Source of the DNA: Streptomyces fungicidicus
GTDB taxonomy: Bacteria > Actinomycetota > Actinomycetes > Streptomycetales > Streptomycetaceae
Length of the DNA stretch: 64,000 nucleotides
Reading direction: 5' to 3'
Assembly: GCF_003665435.1 (NCBI RefSeq)
Contig: NZ_CP023407.1
Location: forward strand, 6,568,501-6,632,500
Positions 52,898 to 63,455 of this stretch are shown here, one piece after another (positions within the stretch are counted from its first letter, which is position 1; the number at the start of each line of letters is the position of its first letter). The translations under genes and the position numbers were made by a program. A model generated the notes under the pieces. It made no database searches. It was not told where the DNA came from and saw only the letters and a program-made list of their open reading frames with translations.

Positions 52898-53443
52898 ATG
52901 AGTCCGACCCCGCCCGCCGGTTACACGGTGCGTCCCGCCACCCCGGCGGACGTCGACGGCGCCCGCGCCGTCATGCTCGACACGTTCTACAAGGAGTTCG
53001 GATACGGGTACGTGCCCCGCTGGCACCGCGACGTGACCGACCTCCGGGGCACCTATCTCGACGACCCCCGGCACGTCCTCCTCGTGGCCGTCCACGACGG
53101 CGAGGTGGTCGCCACCACCGGCGTGCACTCCCACGGCCCGGCGCACCCGCCGCACCCCCGCTGGCTGGCCGAGCGCTACCCGTCGGGCAGCACCGCCCAA
53201 CTCGTCCGCGTCTACGTCCGCCCGGAACACCGGCGCCGGGGCCTCGCCCGCACACTGGTGGACGCGGCCCGCGACTTCGTCGCGCGGACCCCCGGCTACG
53301 ACTGCCTCTACCTCCACACCAATGTGCGCGTCGAAGGCGCCGAGGCGTTCTGGCGGAGCACGGCCAAGGAGATCTTCGACGCCCGCACCACCGGCGAGCA
53401 CGGCCCGGGCGTGGCCACGGTCCACTTCGAGATCCCGCTCTGA
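52898..53443 (+). CDS. GNAT-family acetyltransferase
   Basis: This 181-residue acetyltransferase has the GNAT fold, with the acetyl-CoA motif A VRVYVRPEHRRRGLARTLVD and a preceding beta strand containing VVATTGVHSHG. GGAAGG precedes the ATG. It is divergent from the metallophore operon and shares the intergenic region with the Fur-family-like box. It may belong to the same regulon and acetylate the product or protect the cell, but this is only inferred from position. Confidence 0.83.
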   Translation: MSPTPPAGYTVRPATPADVDGARAVMLDTFYKEFGYGYVPRWHRDVTDLRGTYLDDPRHVLLVAVHDGEVVATTGVHSHGPAHPPHPRWLAERYPSGSTAQLVRVYVRPEHRRRGLARTLVDAARDFVARTPGYDCLYLHTNVRVEGAEAFWRSTAKEIFDARTTGEHGPGVATVHFEIPL

Positions 53444-53459
53444 CCGGGACGCCCACGGG

Positions 53460-54074
53460 TCAGACGATTGCCGGGCGGCCGTCCGAGGTGTGGGCGGCCG
53501 CCTCGGTGCCGGCCGCCCGGGGGGCCGAGGCACGGATCGCCGAGAGCAGCCGGGCGTGGTCGCCGCGCGGGTCCGGGTGCGACGCGCAGCAGGGCGGCGC
53601 CAGCTGGGTGAGGTCCGCGTACAGGGTGATCAGCACCTCGTTGTGGGACGCGGCCACCACCGCCCGGTGGAAGGCGGCACCGGCGCCCCGCTCCAGCAGC
53701 CCGTCCAGCTCCCGCAGGTCCTCCTCGGTACGCCGCCGGGCGGCCAGCCCCGCCGCGGCGACCTCCAGGGCGTCGCGTACGTCGGCCGTGTCACCCGGGC
53801 CGGCGGCGGCGAAGCGGCGCCGCATCACCCCGGCCAGTTCGCTGGTCGCCACCACATAGGTGCCGGAACCGTGGCGGATGTCCAGGAGGCCGTTGTGGGC
53901 GAGCGCCCGCAAGGCCTCCCGGACGGTGTTGCGGGCCACCCCGAGCTGCCGGACCAGTTCCGGCTCGGTCGGGATGCGGGAGCCCACGGGCCAGGCCCCC
54001 GAGGTGATCTGCTGACGCAGCCGGGCCACCACCTGGTCGAACAGCCCGGCGGGCCGGGGCACCGGACGCAGCAT
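53460..54074 (-). CDS. GntR-family regulator (FadR/FCD subgroup)
   Basis: This 204-residue protein has an N-terminal winged helix-turn-helix (about 10-75; RIPTEPELVRQLGVARNTVREAL) and a short, Ala-rich helical effector domain (about 90-185). The domain is smaller than usual for FCD proteins. The gene starts 3 nt after the korB stop and is probably co-transcribed with korAB, suggesting feedback control of that operon by a carboxylate ligand. Confidence 0.83.
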   Translation of the reverse strand: MLRPVPRPAGLFDQVVARLRQQITSGAWPVGSRIPTEPELVRQLGVARNTVREALRALAHNGLLDIRHGSGTYVVATSELAGVMRRRFAAAGPGDTADVRDALEVAAAGLAARRRTEEDLRELDGLLERGAGAAFHRAVVAASHNEVLITLYADLTQLAPPCCASHPDPRGDHARLLSAIRASAPRAAGTEAAAHTSDGRPAIV

Positions 54075-54077
54075 CGC

Positions 54078-55140
<1,063 letters not shown>

Positions 55141-55148
<8 letters not shown>

Positions 55149-57027
55149 CGAGGGCCTCCTTGAGCGCCGTGGCGAGCTGCTCCGCCTTGAACGGCATGCC
55201 GTTGACCTGGTTGTACGAGCGGGCGTCGACCAGGTACTTCGCCCGGATCAGGGTGGCGAGCTGGCCGAGGTTCATCTCCGGGACCACCACCTTGTCGTAC
55301 GCCGCGAGGACCGTGCCCAGGTTGTGCGGGAAGGGGTTGAGGTGGCGCAGGTGGGCCTGCGCGATCCGGCCGCCCTCCTTGCGGATGCGGCGCACGGCCG
55401 CCGTGATCGGTCCGTAGGTCGATCCCCAGCCCAGGACGAGTGTGCGTGCGCCGTGCGGGTCGTCGACCTCGATGTCGGGTACGTCGATGCCGTCGATCTT
55501 GGCCTGCCGGGTGCGGACCATGAAGTCGTGGTTGGCGGGGTCGTAGGAGATGTTGCCCGTGCCGTCCTGCTTCTCGATGCCGCCGATGCGGTGCTCCAGG
55601 CCCGGGGTCCCCGGGATCGCCCAGGGGCGGGCCAGCGTCCGCGGGTCACGCTTGTAAGGCCAGAACACCTCGGTGCCGTCGTCGAGGACGTGATTGACGT
55701 TCTGGGCGAACTGGACGGTGAGATCCGGTAGTTCGCTCACCTCCGGTACGCGCCAGGGCTCGGAGCCGTTGGCGAGGTAGCCGTCGGAGAGGAGGAAGAC
55801 GGGGGTGCGGTAGGTCAGCGCGATGCGGGCGGCTTCGAGCGCGGCGTTGAAGCAGTCGGCCGGGGTGCGGGGAGCGATCACCGGGACCGGTGCCTCGCCG
55901 TTGCGGCCGTACATCGCCTGGAGCAGGTCGGCCTGCTCGGTCTTGGTGGGCAGGCCGGTCGAGGGGCCGCCGCGCTGGATGTCCACGACCAGCAGGGGCA
56001 GTTCCAGGGAGACGGCGAGCCCGATCGTCTCGGACTTCAGCGCCACACCGGGGCCGGAGGTGGTGGTGACCGCGAGGGATCCGCCGAAGGCGGCGCCCAG
56101 CGCGGCTCCGATGCCGGCGATCTCGTCCTCGGCCTGGAAGGTCCGCACGCCGAAGTTCTTGTGCCGGCTCAGCTCGTGCAGGATGTCCGAGGCCGGGGTG
56201 ATCGGGTACGAGCCGAGGTAGAGCGGCAGGTCCGCCTGACGGGACGCCGCGACCAGCCCGTAGGACAGCGCCAGGTTCCCCGAGATGTTCCGGTAGGTGC
56301 CCGCCGGGAAGGCGGCCGGTGCGATCTCGTAGGAGACCGCGAAGTCCTCCGTCGTCTCACCGAAGTTGAAGCCCGCCCGGAACGCCGCGATGTTCGCCGC
56401 CGCGATGCCGGGCTTCCCTGCGAACTTGGTGTTCAGCCACCGCTCCGTGCCCTCGGTGGGCCGGTGGTACATCCACGACAACAGGCCCAGCGCGAACATG
56501 TTCTTGCTGCGTTCGGCCTCCTTGCGGCTGAGGTCGAACTCCTTGAGCGCCTCGACGGTCAGCGTGGTCAGCGGCACCGGGTGCAGGTGGTAACCGTCGA
56601 GAGAGCCGTCCTCCAGCGGGCTGCTGTCGTAGCCGACCTTCTGCATCGCCCGCTTGGTGAACTCGTCGGTGTTGACGATGATCTCCGCACCGCGCGGCAG
56701 GTCGCCGATGTTGGCCTTCAGCGCGGCCGGGTTCATCGCCACCAGCACGTTCGGCGCGTCGCCGGGGGTGAGGATGTCGTGGTCGGCGAAGTGGAGCTGG
56801 AACGACGACACCCCGGGCAGGGTGCCGGCGGGCGCGCGGATCTCGGCGGGGAAGTTCGGCAGCGTGGAGAGGTCGTTGCCGAAGGACGCGGTCTCCGAGG
56901 TGAAACGGTCACCGGTGAGCTGCATCCCGTCACCGGAGTCCCCCGCGAACCTGATGATCACCCGGTCCAGCCGGCGGACCTCCGCCGCGCCGGACGCCCG
57001 GCGTGCCGATGCTCCCGTGGACACCAT
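55141..57027 (-). CDS. korA: 2-oxoacid:ferredoxin oxidoreductase subunit alpha (KorA)
   Basis: This 628-residue subunit fuses the gamma domain (about 10-190; IIRFAGDSGDGMQLTGDRF) with the alpha pyrimidine-binding domain (about 205-620; YPITPASDILHELS and TTTSGPGVALKSETIGLAV). This is the usual actinobacterial KorA architecture. I chose the ATG at 57027 (MVSTGAS) with GAAGAGG upstream; a GTG at 57060 would add 11 residues. It is the first gene of the korA-korB-gntR operon and diverges from the cys operon. Confidence 0.92.
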
Positions 57028-57288
57028 GTCGGGGCCTCTTCTCTCCTCGCTCACGAGCACCTTCGAGAGCCGGATGCTGGCAGCACCCGCTGACCGCGTG
57101 CTGACGACGGACTGGGCGCGCGGCGGCCGACCGCGGCTCGAGGGGCGGGGTCAGTGCGGCGTCAGCGACGTGTACACCGGCCCGGCTAGCCTGCGCCTGC
57201 CGTTCAGCAGCCCGGTGAGGCGTGGACGCGCGCTCTCCACCTGTCTTTCCTCGGCTCTCCGCCCGGGGACGTATCGAGAGGGCTACAG

Positions 57289-57972
57289 ATGCACGAACTC
57301 CAGCAACTGGCGATCCGGGCCGGGACGGAGCTGGAAGAGGCACCGGCGCTGGAGATCCTGCGCTGGGCCGTGGACACCTTCGGGTCACGCCTGTGCGTCA
57401 CGTCCTCGATGGAGGACGCCGTGGTGGCGCATCTCGCCGCCCGGGTCGCACCGGGGGTGGACGTCGTCTTCCTCGACACCGGCTACCACTTCCCCGAGAC
57501 CATCGGCACCCGGGACGCCGTCGAAGCCGTCCTGGACGTCAACCTCGTCACCCTCCTGCCCCGGCAGACGGTCGCCGAGCAGGACGCCGAGTACGGGCCG
57601 GAGCTCTACCGCCGCGACCCCGACCGGTGCTGCGACCTGCGCAAGGTCCAGCCGCTCGAGGAAGGACTCGCCGGGTACGACGCGTGGGTCACCGGACTGC
57701 GCCGCTTCGACTCGGAGCAGCGCGCCGGGACACCGGTGGTCGACTGGGACGCCCGGCGGCAGAAGGTGAAGATCTCGCCCATCGCCCGATGGACCCGCGA
57801 GGACGTGGACATGTACATCGCCGAACACGGAGTGCTGGTCAACCCATTGCTCTCGGACGGCTACGGCTCAGTGGGCTGTGCTCCCTGCACCCGGCGGACC
57901 CTCCCGGGCGAGGACGCCCGGGCCGGCCGCTGGACCGGGCGCGCCAAGACGGAATGCGGGCTCCACACATGA
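57289..57972 (+). CDS. cysH: Adenylylsulfate (APS) reductase
   Basis: This 227-residue enzyme reduces APS to sulfite. The PP-loop-derived region is SSMEDAVVAHL. The [4Fe-4S] cysteines are present as RCCDLRK and GCAPCTR, which marks the APS-using class. The redox-active C-terminal Cys is in the motif ECGLH. It opens the sulfur operon; its stop overlaps the cysD start (ATGA). The 261-nt divergent interval upstream holds the promoter, with TAGCCT near 57187 a possible -10 element; no attenuator or leader peptide was found there. Confidence 0.92.
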   Translation: MHELQQLAIRAGTELEEAPALEILRWAVDTFGSRLCVTSSMEDAVVAHLAARVAPGVDVVFLDTGYHFPETIGTRDAVEAVLDVNLVTLLPRQTVAEQDAEYGPELYRRDPDRCCDLRKVQPLEEGLAGYDAWVTGLRRFDSEQRAGTPVVDWDARRQKVKISPIARWTREDVDMYIAEHGVLVNPLLSDGYGSVGCAPCTRRTLPGEDARAGRWTGRAKTECGLHT

Positions 57973-58880
57973 CGACCGAGACAGACATCCCCGTACGGCA
58001 TCTGGACGCACTCGAATCCGAGGCGGTGCACATCTTCCGTGAGGTGGCGGGCGAGTTGGAGCGCCCCGTCATCCTCTTCTCCGGCGGCAAGGACTCCATC
58101 GTCATGCTGCACCTGGCGCTGAAGGCGTTCGCGCCGGCGCCGCTGCCGTTCTCACTGCTGCACGTCGACACCGGACACAACTTCCCCGAGGTGCTCGACT
58201 ACCGCGACCGGACGGTGGCCCGGCACGGGCTGCGGCTGCACGTCGCCTCCGTGCAGGACCACATCGACCGCGGCCTGCTCAGGGAACGACCCGACGGCAC
58301 CCGCAACCCGCTCCAGACGCAGCCGCTCGTCGAGGCGATCCACACCCACCGCTTCGACGCGGTGTTCGGCGGCGGACGCCGGGACGAGGAGAAGGCCCGC
58401 GCCAAGGAACGGGTGTTCAGCCTCCGGGACGAGTTCGGCGGCTGGGACCCGCGCCGGCAGCGCCCGGAACTGTGGCAGCTCTACAACGGCAGGCACGCGC
58501 CCGGCGAGCACGTGCGCGTCTTCCCGCTGTCCAACTGGACCGAGCTGGACGTGTGGCAGTACATCGCCGGGAGGGGCATCGAGGTGCCCTCGATCTACTA
58601 CGCCCACGAACGCGAGGTCTTCCAGCGCGGCGGCATGTGGCTGACCGCGGGGGACTGGGGCGGGCCGAAGGACGGCGAACCGGTGGAGACCCGGACCGTG
58701 CGCTACCGCACGGTCGGCGACATGTCCTGCACCGGCGCGGTGGAATCCGGCGCCGCCGACCCGTACGCCGTGATCGAGGAGATCGCCGCGTCCCGGCTCA
58801 CCGAACGGGGCGCCACCCGGGCGGACGACCGGATGTCGGAGGCCGCGATGGAGGACCGCAAGCGCGAGGGATACTTCTGA
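57969..58880 (+). CDS. cysD: Sulfate adenylyltransferase subunit 2
   Basis: This 303-residue catalytic subunit of ATP sulfurylase has the PP-loop FSGGKDSIVML. The conserved blocks GGGRRDEEKARAKERVFS and NWTELDVWQYI follow, and the C-terminus ends MEDRKREGYF as expected. It works with the GTPase CysN to make APS from sulfate and ATP. It is coupled to cysH by ATGA overlap and to cysN by TGATG overlap. Confidence 0.94.
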   Translation: MTTETDIPVRHLDALESEAVHIFREVAGELERPVILFSGGKDSIVMLHLALKAFAPAPLPFSLLHVDTGHNFPEVLDYRDRTVARHGLRLHVASVQDHIDRGLLRERPDGTRNPLQTQPLVEAIHTHRFDAVFGGGRRDEEKARAKERVFSLRDEFGGWDPRRQRPELWQLYNGRHAPGEHVRVFPLSNWTELDVWQYIAGRGIEVPSIYYAHEREVFQRGGMWLTAGDWGGPKDGEPVETRTVRYRTVGDMSCTGAVESGAADPYAVIEEIAASRLTERGATRADDRMSEAAMEDRKREGYF

Positions 58881-60202
58881 TGACACTGGGCACCGAGCAC
58901 GGCTCCACCGCCGGACACCACTCCACCCTGCTGCGGTTCGCCACCGCCGGCTCCGTCGACGACGGCAAGTCCACCCTCGTGGGCAGGATGCTGCACGACT
59001 CCAAGTCGCTCCTCTCCGACCAGTTGGAGGCCGTCGAACGGGCCTCCCGCTCCCGCGGTCAGGAGACGCCCGACCTGGCGCTGCTCACCGACGGGCTGCG
59101 CGCCGAACGCGAGCAGGGCATCACCATCGACGTGGCGTACCGCTACTTCGCCACCGCCCGGCGCAGCTTCATCCTGGCCGACACCCCCGGGCACGTGCAG
59201 TACACCCGGAACATGGTCACCGGGGCGTCCACCGCGGAACTCGTGATCGTCCTGGTCGACGCCCGGCACGGCGTGGTCGAACAGACCCGCCGGCACGCCG
59301 CGGTCGCCGCCCTGCTGCGGGTGCCCCATGTGGTCCTCGCGGTGAACAAGATGGACCTGGCGAACCACGCCGAGTCCGTCTTCGCGGACATCGCCGACGA
59401 GTTCACCGCCTACGCGCAGGAACTCGGCGTCCCGGCGGTCACCGCCATCCCGATGTCGGCGCTGAACGGCGACAACGTGGTCGCGCCCTCGGCGCACATG
59501 GACTGGTACGGCGGCCCCACCATGCTGGAGCACCTGGAGACCGTGCGGGTGACGGCCGAACCGGCGCACGCCCCGGCCCGCTTCCCGGTCCAGTACGTCA
59601 TCCGGCCGCAGACCTCCGAGCACCCCGACTACCGCGGCTACGCCGGCCTGGTCGCCTCCGGCAGCCTGCACGTCGGCCAGGACGTCGTCGTACTGCCGTC
59701 GGGACGCCGGTCGTCCATCGGCGCCATCGACCTGCTGGGCGAACGGGTCGAGTCGGCCCGCGCGCCGCAGTCGGTGACCGTGCTGCTCGCCGACGACCTG
59801 GACGTCTCCCGCGGCGACCTGATCGCCCCCGTCTCCTCCGCGCCCGCCGTGACGCAGGAGTTCGAGGCCACCGTCTGCCACCTCGTCGACCAGCCGCTGG
59901 TCCCGGGCCGGAAGGTGCTGCTCAAGCACACCACCCGGACCGTGCAGGCGGTGGTGCGGGAGATCGAGAGCCGGGTCACGCTCGACCCGCTCAGCAGGCA
60001 CCCCGCACCCGGCCGGCTGGTCGCCAACGACATCGGCCGGATCCGGGTCCGCACCGCCGAGCCGGTCGCCCTCGACCCCTACGTCGTGTCCCGCCGCACC
60101 GGATCGTTCCTCCTGATCGACCCGGCCGACGGGGCGACCCTGACCGCGGGCATGGCGGGCGAGTCGTTCGTCGCGCGCGCCCCGGGAGGGTCCGGGGCAT
60201 GA
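58880..60202 (+). CDS. cysN: Sulfate adenylyltransferase subunit 1 (GTPase)
   Basis: This 440-residue EF-Tu-like GTPase has G1 GSVDDGKST, G3 DTPGHVQYTRN and G4 NKMD, followed by two beta-barrel domains. It is the short form without a fused CysC kinase domain, and no separate cysC is found in this operon. It drives APS synthesis with CysD. The following gene overlaps its end by 4 nt. Confidence 0.93.
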   Translation: MTLGTEHGSTAGHHSTLLRFATAGSVDDGKSTLVGRMLHDSKSLLSDQLEAVERASRSRGQETPDLALLTDGLRAEREQGITIDVAYRYFATARRSFILADTPGHVQYTRNMVTGASTAELVIVLVDARHGVVEQTRRHAAVAALLRVPHVVLAVNKMDLANHAESVFADIADEFTAYAQELGVPAVTAIPMSALNGDNVVAPSAHMDWYGGPTMLEHLETVRVTAEPAHAPARFPVQYVIRPQTSEHPDYRGYAGLVASGSLHVGQDVVVLPSGRRSSIGAIDLLGERVESARAPQSVTVLLADDLDVSRGDLIAPVSSAPAVTQEFEATVCHLVDQPLVPGRKVLLKHTTRTVQAVVREIESRVTLDPLSRHPAPGRLVANDIGRIRVRTAEPVALDPYVVSRRTGSFLLIDPADGATLTAGMAGESFVARAPGGSGA

Positions 60203-61290
60203 GCGGTGCGGCGCGGCTGCGCGCGGCCGTGGCGGCCCTGCTCGCCCTGCTGGCCGTCGCCGGCTGCGGCTACGGGTCCGAGCGGGTCGACACCGGGGCC
60301 AAGGTGGTGCCGGCCGGGCCGAAACTCTCCGTGGACGAGGTGCGGGTCGGCTACTTCCCCAACCTCACGCACGCCACCGCGCTGGTCGGCGTGCGTGAGG
60401 GGATCATCCAGCGGGAGCTCGGCGGCACGAAACTGTCGGCGACCACGTTCAACGCGGGCCCCGCCGCGGTCGAGGCGCTGACCTCCGGCTCCGTCGACCT
60501 CGCCTGGATCGGCCCGTCGCCGGCGATCAACAGCTACACCCGGTCGCACGGGAAGAGCCTGCGCATCGTCGCGGGGGCGGCCTCCCGGGGCGTCAGGTTC
60601 GTCGTCGACCCGGAGAAGATCAGGACGCCCGCCGACGTCAAGGGCAAACGCATCGCCAGCCCGCAGCTCGGCAACACCCAGGACGTGGCCCTGCTGGACT
60701 GGATCGCCCGGCAGGGCTGGCACGTCGACCCGGCCTCCGGACGCGGCGACGTGTCCGTGGTGCGCACCGACAACAAGCTGACGCCGTCCGCGTTCAGGTC
60801 CGGCTCCATCGACGGGGCCTGGGTACCGGAACCGACGGCCTCCCTGCTGATCGCCGAGGGCGCGAAGGTGCTGCTGGACGAGGCGAGCCTGTGGCCGGAC
60901 CAGAAGTTCGTCATCACCAACCTCGTCGTGTCGCAGCGCTTCCTCGAGGAACACCGGGACGTCGTCGAGGCCGTCGTCCGCGGGTCCGTGCGGACCAACG
61001 CGTGGATCAACGGCCGGCCGGACCAGGCCAAGGACGCCGCGAACGCGGCACTGCGGCAGCTGACCGGGAAGGCCCTGCCGGACGGGATCATCGACGCGGC
61101 CTGGCCGTCCCTCACCTTCACCGACGACCCCCTGGCCGGCACCCTCGGCGCCCAGGCCGAACACGCCGTCCGGGCCGGGCTGATGGAACGGCCCGACCTG
61201 CACGGCATCTACGACCTCGACACGCTCAACAGGGTTCGCGCGGCAGAGGGCCGGCCGGCGGCCGACGACGCCGGGCTCGGAGTGTCATGA
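60199..61290 (+). CDS. Sulfonate ABC transporter substrate-binding lipoprotein (SsuA-like)
   Basis: This 363-residue periplasmic-type binding protein has a signal peptide ending in the lipobox LLAVAGC. The core has VRVGYFPNLTHATALVGVREG, FNAGPAAVEALTSGSVDLAW, and IGPSPAINSY, typical of SsuA/TauA/NrtA proteins. Its position between cysN and the ATPase indicates import of an organic sulfur source such as an aliphatic sulfonate, or possibly sulfate itself in actinomycetes. It overlaps cysN by 4 nt. Confidence 0.87.
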   Translation: MSGAARLRAAVAALLALLAVAGCGYGSERVDTGAKVVPAGPKLSVDEVRVGYFPNLTHATALVGVREGIIQRELGGTKLSATTFNAGPAAVEALTSGSVDLAWIGPSPAINSYTRSHGKSLRIVAGAASRGVRFVVDPEKIRTPADVKGKRIASPQLGNTQDVALLDWIARQGWHVDPASGRGDVSVVRTDNKLTPSAFRSGSIDGAWVPEPTASLLIAEGAKVLLDEASLWPDQKFVITNLVVSQRFLEEHRDVVEAVVRGSVRTNAWINGRPDQAKDAANAALRQLTGKALPDGIIDAAWPSLTFTDDPLAGTLGAQAEHAVRAGLMERPDLHGIYDLDTLNRVRAAEGRPAADDAGLGVS

Positions 61291-61339
61291 GGCGCGGCAC
61301 CGCGCCGACCGCCTTCCCCGCACCCAGGAGTTGACCTCA

Positions 61340-62149
61340 GTGCATCCGACAACGATCACGGTGAAGGAGGCTGCGTCCGGCGCGGCCGGCCTCGCACCCC
61401 GCACCCCGGCCGTCCGTGTGGTCGGCGCCCACAAGTCCTTCGTCCGGCCGGAAGGCGTCCAGACGGTCCTGCAGGACATCAGCCTCGACGTCGCGCCGGG
61501 CGAGTTCATCTGCCTGCTCGGGGCGTCCGGTTGCGGCAAGTCCACCCTGCTGAACCTGGTGGCCGGGCTCGACGAGCCCTCGTCGGGCCGCATAGAGGTG
61601 GCCGGCGGCCGGCCCGCCCTGATGTTCCAGGAACACGCGCTGTTCCCGTGGCTGACGGCGGGCAAGAACATCGAACTGGTGCTCAGACTGCGGGGCGTGC
61701 CCCGGCCCGAACGCCGGGCCCGGGCGGAGGAACTGCTGAGCCTGGTGCGGCTGCAGGACGCCTACGACAAGCGGGTCCACGAACTCTCCGGCGGCATGCG
61801 CCAGCGCGTCGCGCTCGCCCGGGCGCTCGCCCAGGACTCCGAAGTCCTGCTGATGGACGAGCCGTTCGCCGCGCTCGACGCCATCACCCGCGACGTCCTG
61901 CACGAGGAACTGACCCGGATCTGGCAGGAGACCGGCGTCTCCGTCCTCTTCGTCACGCACAACGTGCGCGAGGCGGTGCGGCTGGCGCAGCGCGTCGTCC
62001 TGCTGTCCTGCCGGCCCGGCCGGATCGCCCGCGAGTGGACTATCGACATGCCGCAGCCGCGCCGCATCGAGGACCCCGCGGTGGCCGAGCTGTCCGCAGA
62101 GATCACCGACCAGCTGCGGAAGGAGATCCGGCGCCATGGGCGGCACTGA
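61340..62149 (+). CDS. Sulfonate-type ABC transporter ATPase (SsuB-like)
   Basis: This 269-residue ATPase has Walker A GASGCGKST, signature LSGGMRQR and Walker B VLLMDEPFAALD, with the C-terminal part typical of the SsuB/TauB/NrtD group. I chose the GTG at 61340, nine bases after AGGAG. A TTG at 61331 is too close to the ribosome binding site. It energises the SsuA/SsuC-like transporter. Confidence 0.9.
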   Translation: MHPTTITVKEAASGAAGLAPRTPAVRVVGAHKSFVRPEGVQTVLQDISLDVAPGEFICLLGASGCGKSTLLNLVAGLDEPSSGRIEVAGGRPALMFQEHALFPWLTAGKNIELVLRLRGVPRPERRARAEELLSLVRLQDAYDKRVHELSGGMRQRVALARALAQDSEVLLMDEPFAALDAITRDVLHEELTRIWQETGVSVLFVTHNVREAVRLAQRVVLLSCRPGRIAREWTIDMPQPRRIEDPAVAELSAEITDQLRKEIRRHGRH

Positions 62150-63026
62150 CACCCGTACGACGGAACCGGTGGGCGCCGACGAGGAGCTCGCCGGGCTGGA
62201 GGCGGGGCTCGACTCGCTGGACTCGGTGCCGGTGTCCCGGGTCCCGGTCCGGCAGGTGCTGCGGCAGAAGGTGGCGCCGCCGCTGCTCGGCGTGGCCGCG
62301 GTCCTCACGGTGTGGCAGCTGCTGCACACCCTCGGGCTGGTGTCCGAGGAACGGCTGCCCAGCCCGCGCGCCGTCGGCGACAGCTTCCTCACGCTGTGGC
62401 GGCAGGGGACGCTCTTCGACATCGTGTGGACCAGTCTGGAGCGGGGGCTGCTGGGGTTCCTGGCCGCGCTCGCCATCGGCACGCCGCTGGGACTGGTCGT
62501 GGCGCGGGTGCCGGTCGTCCGGGCGACGCTGAGCCCCGTGCTGTCGGGGCTGCAGTCCCTTCCCTCCGTGGCGTGGGTGCCGGCGGCGATCATCTGGTTC
62601 GGGCTGACCGACACGGCGATGTACACGGTGATCCTGCTCGGCGCGGTGCCGTCGATCGCGGTGGGGCTGGTCTCCGGGATCGACCAGGTGCCGCCGCTGT
62701 ATCTGCGGGCCGGGCGGACGATCGGGGCGACGGGGTTGCGGGGCGCGCGGTACATCGTGCTGCCGGCCGCGCTGCCCGGGTACACGGCGGGGCTCAAGCA
62801 GGGGTGGGCGTTCTCCTGGCGGTCGCTGATGGCGACGGAGCTGATCGCGTCGTCGCCCGACCTGGGGGTCGGACTGGGGCGCTATCTGGCGAACTCGCGG
62901 GAGGCGATCGATCTTCCCGGGGTGTTCTTCGGGATCCTGCTGATCCTCGCGGTGGGTGTGCTGATCGATCTGCTGGTGTTCAGTCCGCTGGAGCGCCGGG
63001 TGCTGCGCAGCAGGGGGCTGCGGTGA
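62136..63026 (+). CDS. Sulfonate-type ABC transporter permease (SsuC-like)
   Basis: This is a 296-residue permease with six helices. The cytoplasmic EAA motif lies around GATGLRGARYIVLPAALPGYT, and the N-terminus is acidic and unusually long (about 45 residues before the first helix). It overlaps the ATPase gene by 14 nt. It is the last gene of the plus-strand sulfur operon. Confidence 0.9.
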   Translation: MGGTDTRTTEPVGADEELAGLEAGLDSLDSVPVSRVPVRQVLRQKVAPPLLGVAAVLTVWQLLHTLGLVSEERLPSPRAVGDSFLTLWRQGTLFDIVWTSLERGLLGFLAALAIGTPLGLVVARVPVVRATLSPVLSGLQSLPSVAWVPAAIIWFGLTDTAMYTVILLGAVPSIAVGLVSGIDQVPPLYLRAGRTIGATGLRGARYIVLPAALPGYTAGLKQGWAFSWRSLMATELIASSPDLGVGLGRYLANSREAIDLPGVFFGILLILAVGVLIDLLVFSPLERRVLRSRGLR

Positions 63027-63315
63027 TGCCGGTCGCGGTGCGGGTGTTGGTGCCGGCGCCATGAGCCCGGGGGCGGCCGCGGGGTCGTAGAACACGGCGC
63101 GGGAGTGCGGTGCGAGGGTGCACCGTAGCCTGCGGTCGTCTCCGGTTCCACCTTTCGTACGGCCCTCGTCCTCTGCCCGTTCCGCGGGAGGGGGCGGGGG
63201 CCGTACGTGTGCGGTGACGCCGGCCGGCGTTGGGGCTGGGCGGGGGGTGTTGCGCGGCCTGGCGCTTACAGGGTGCCGTCGCGCCCACCCGTGCCGCCCC
63301 AGCGGCACGACTGCC

Positions 63316-63410
63316 CGCGGAGACGCGGGGGCGCGGAGGCGCGGGGGCGCGGGGGCGCGGAGGCGCGGAGGCGCTGGGGCGCGGGGGCGCGGAGGTGCGG
63401 AGACGTGGAG
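63316..63410. repeat. 8-bp GC-rich tandem repeat, about 12 units
   Basis: Units of the form GCGCGGRG (mostly GCGCGGGG and GCGCGGAG, with a few diverged copies at either end) follow each other from 63316 to 63410. All bases on the plus strand are purine-rich with CpG steps. The array borders directly on the hairpin at 63410-63439. Confidence 0.8.
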
Positions 63411-63439
63411 GCGCCCACGGCTGGGGGGCCGTGGGCGCC
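63410..63439. terminator. Strong 12-bp hairpin, probable (bidirectional) terminator
   Basis: GGCGCCCACGGC (63410-63421) and its exact complement GCCGTGGGCGCC (63428-63439) enclose the 6-nt loop TGGGGG. It lies 16 nt beyond the stop of the minus-strand reductase gene. There is no U-run, as usual in high-GC actinomycetes. Confidence 0.75.
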
Positions 63440-63455
63440 TTGGGGGAGAGGGGGG

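Larger units (their letters stand above)
63027..63455. other. Convergent intergenic region with repeats and hairpins
   Basis: The 429 nt between the permease and the convergent reductase contain no supported gene. CGTACGGCCC (63156-63165) and GGGCCGTACG (63198-63207) form a 10-bp inverted repeat around a G-rich loop, a possible terminator for the plus-strand operon. This is followed by the 8-bp tandem repeat and the 12-bp hairpin listed separately. Confidence 0.6.

Noticed and set aside
52730..53533. Minus-strand open frame across the divergent promoter and GNAT gene
   Set aside because: It is antisense to a clear GNAT gene and contains the Fur-family-like box; amino-acid content is that of a shadow frame.
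57061..57288. Sulfur-type leader peptide before cysH
   Set aside because: Searched both strands for a short frame with the Arg/His/Cys-rich Streptomyces leader pattern; none was found.
57222..58880. A 552-codon open frame running through cysH into cysD
   Set aside because: It is in frame with cysD only from 57969. The upstream part overlaps cysH in another frame and has low-complexity Arg/Gly/Pro content, so it is a high-GC shadow.
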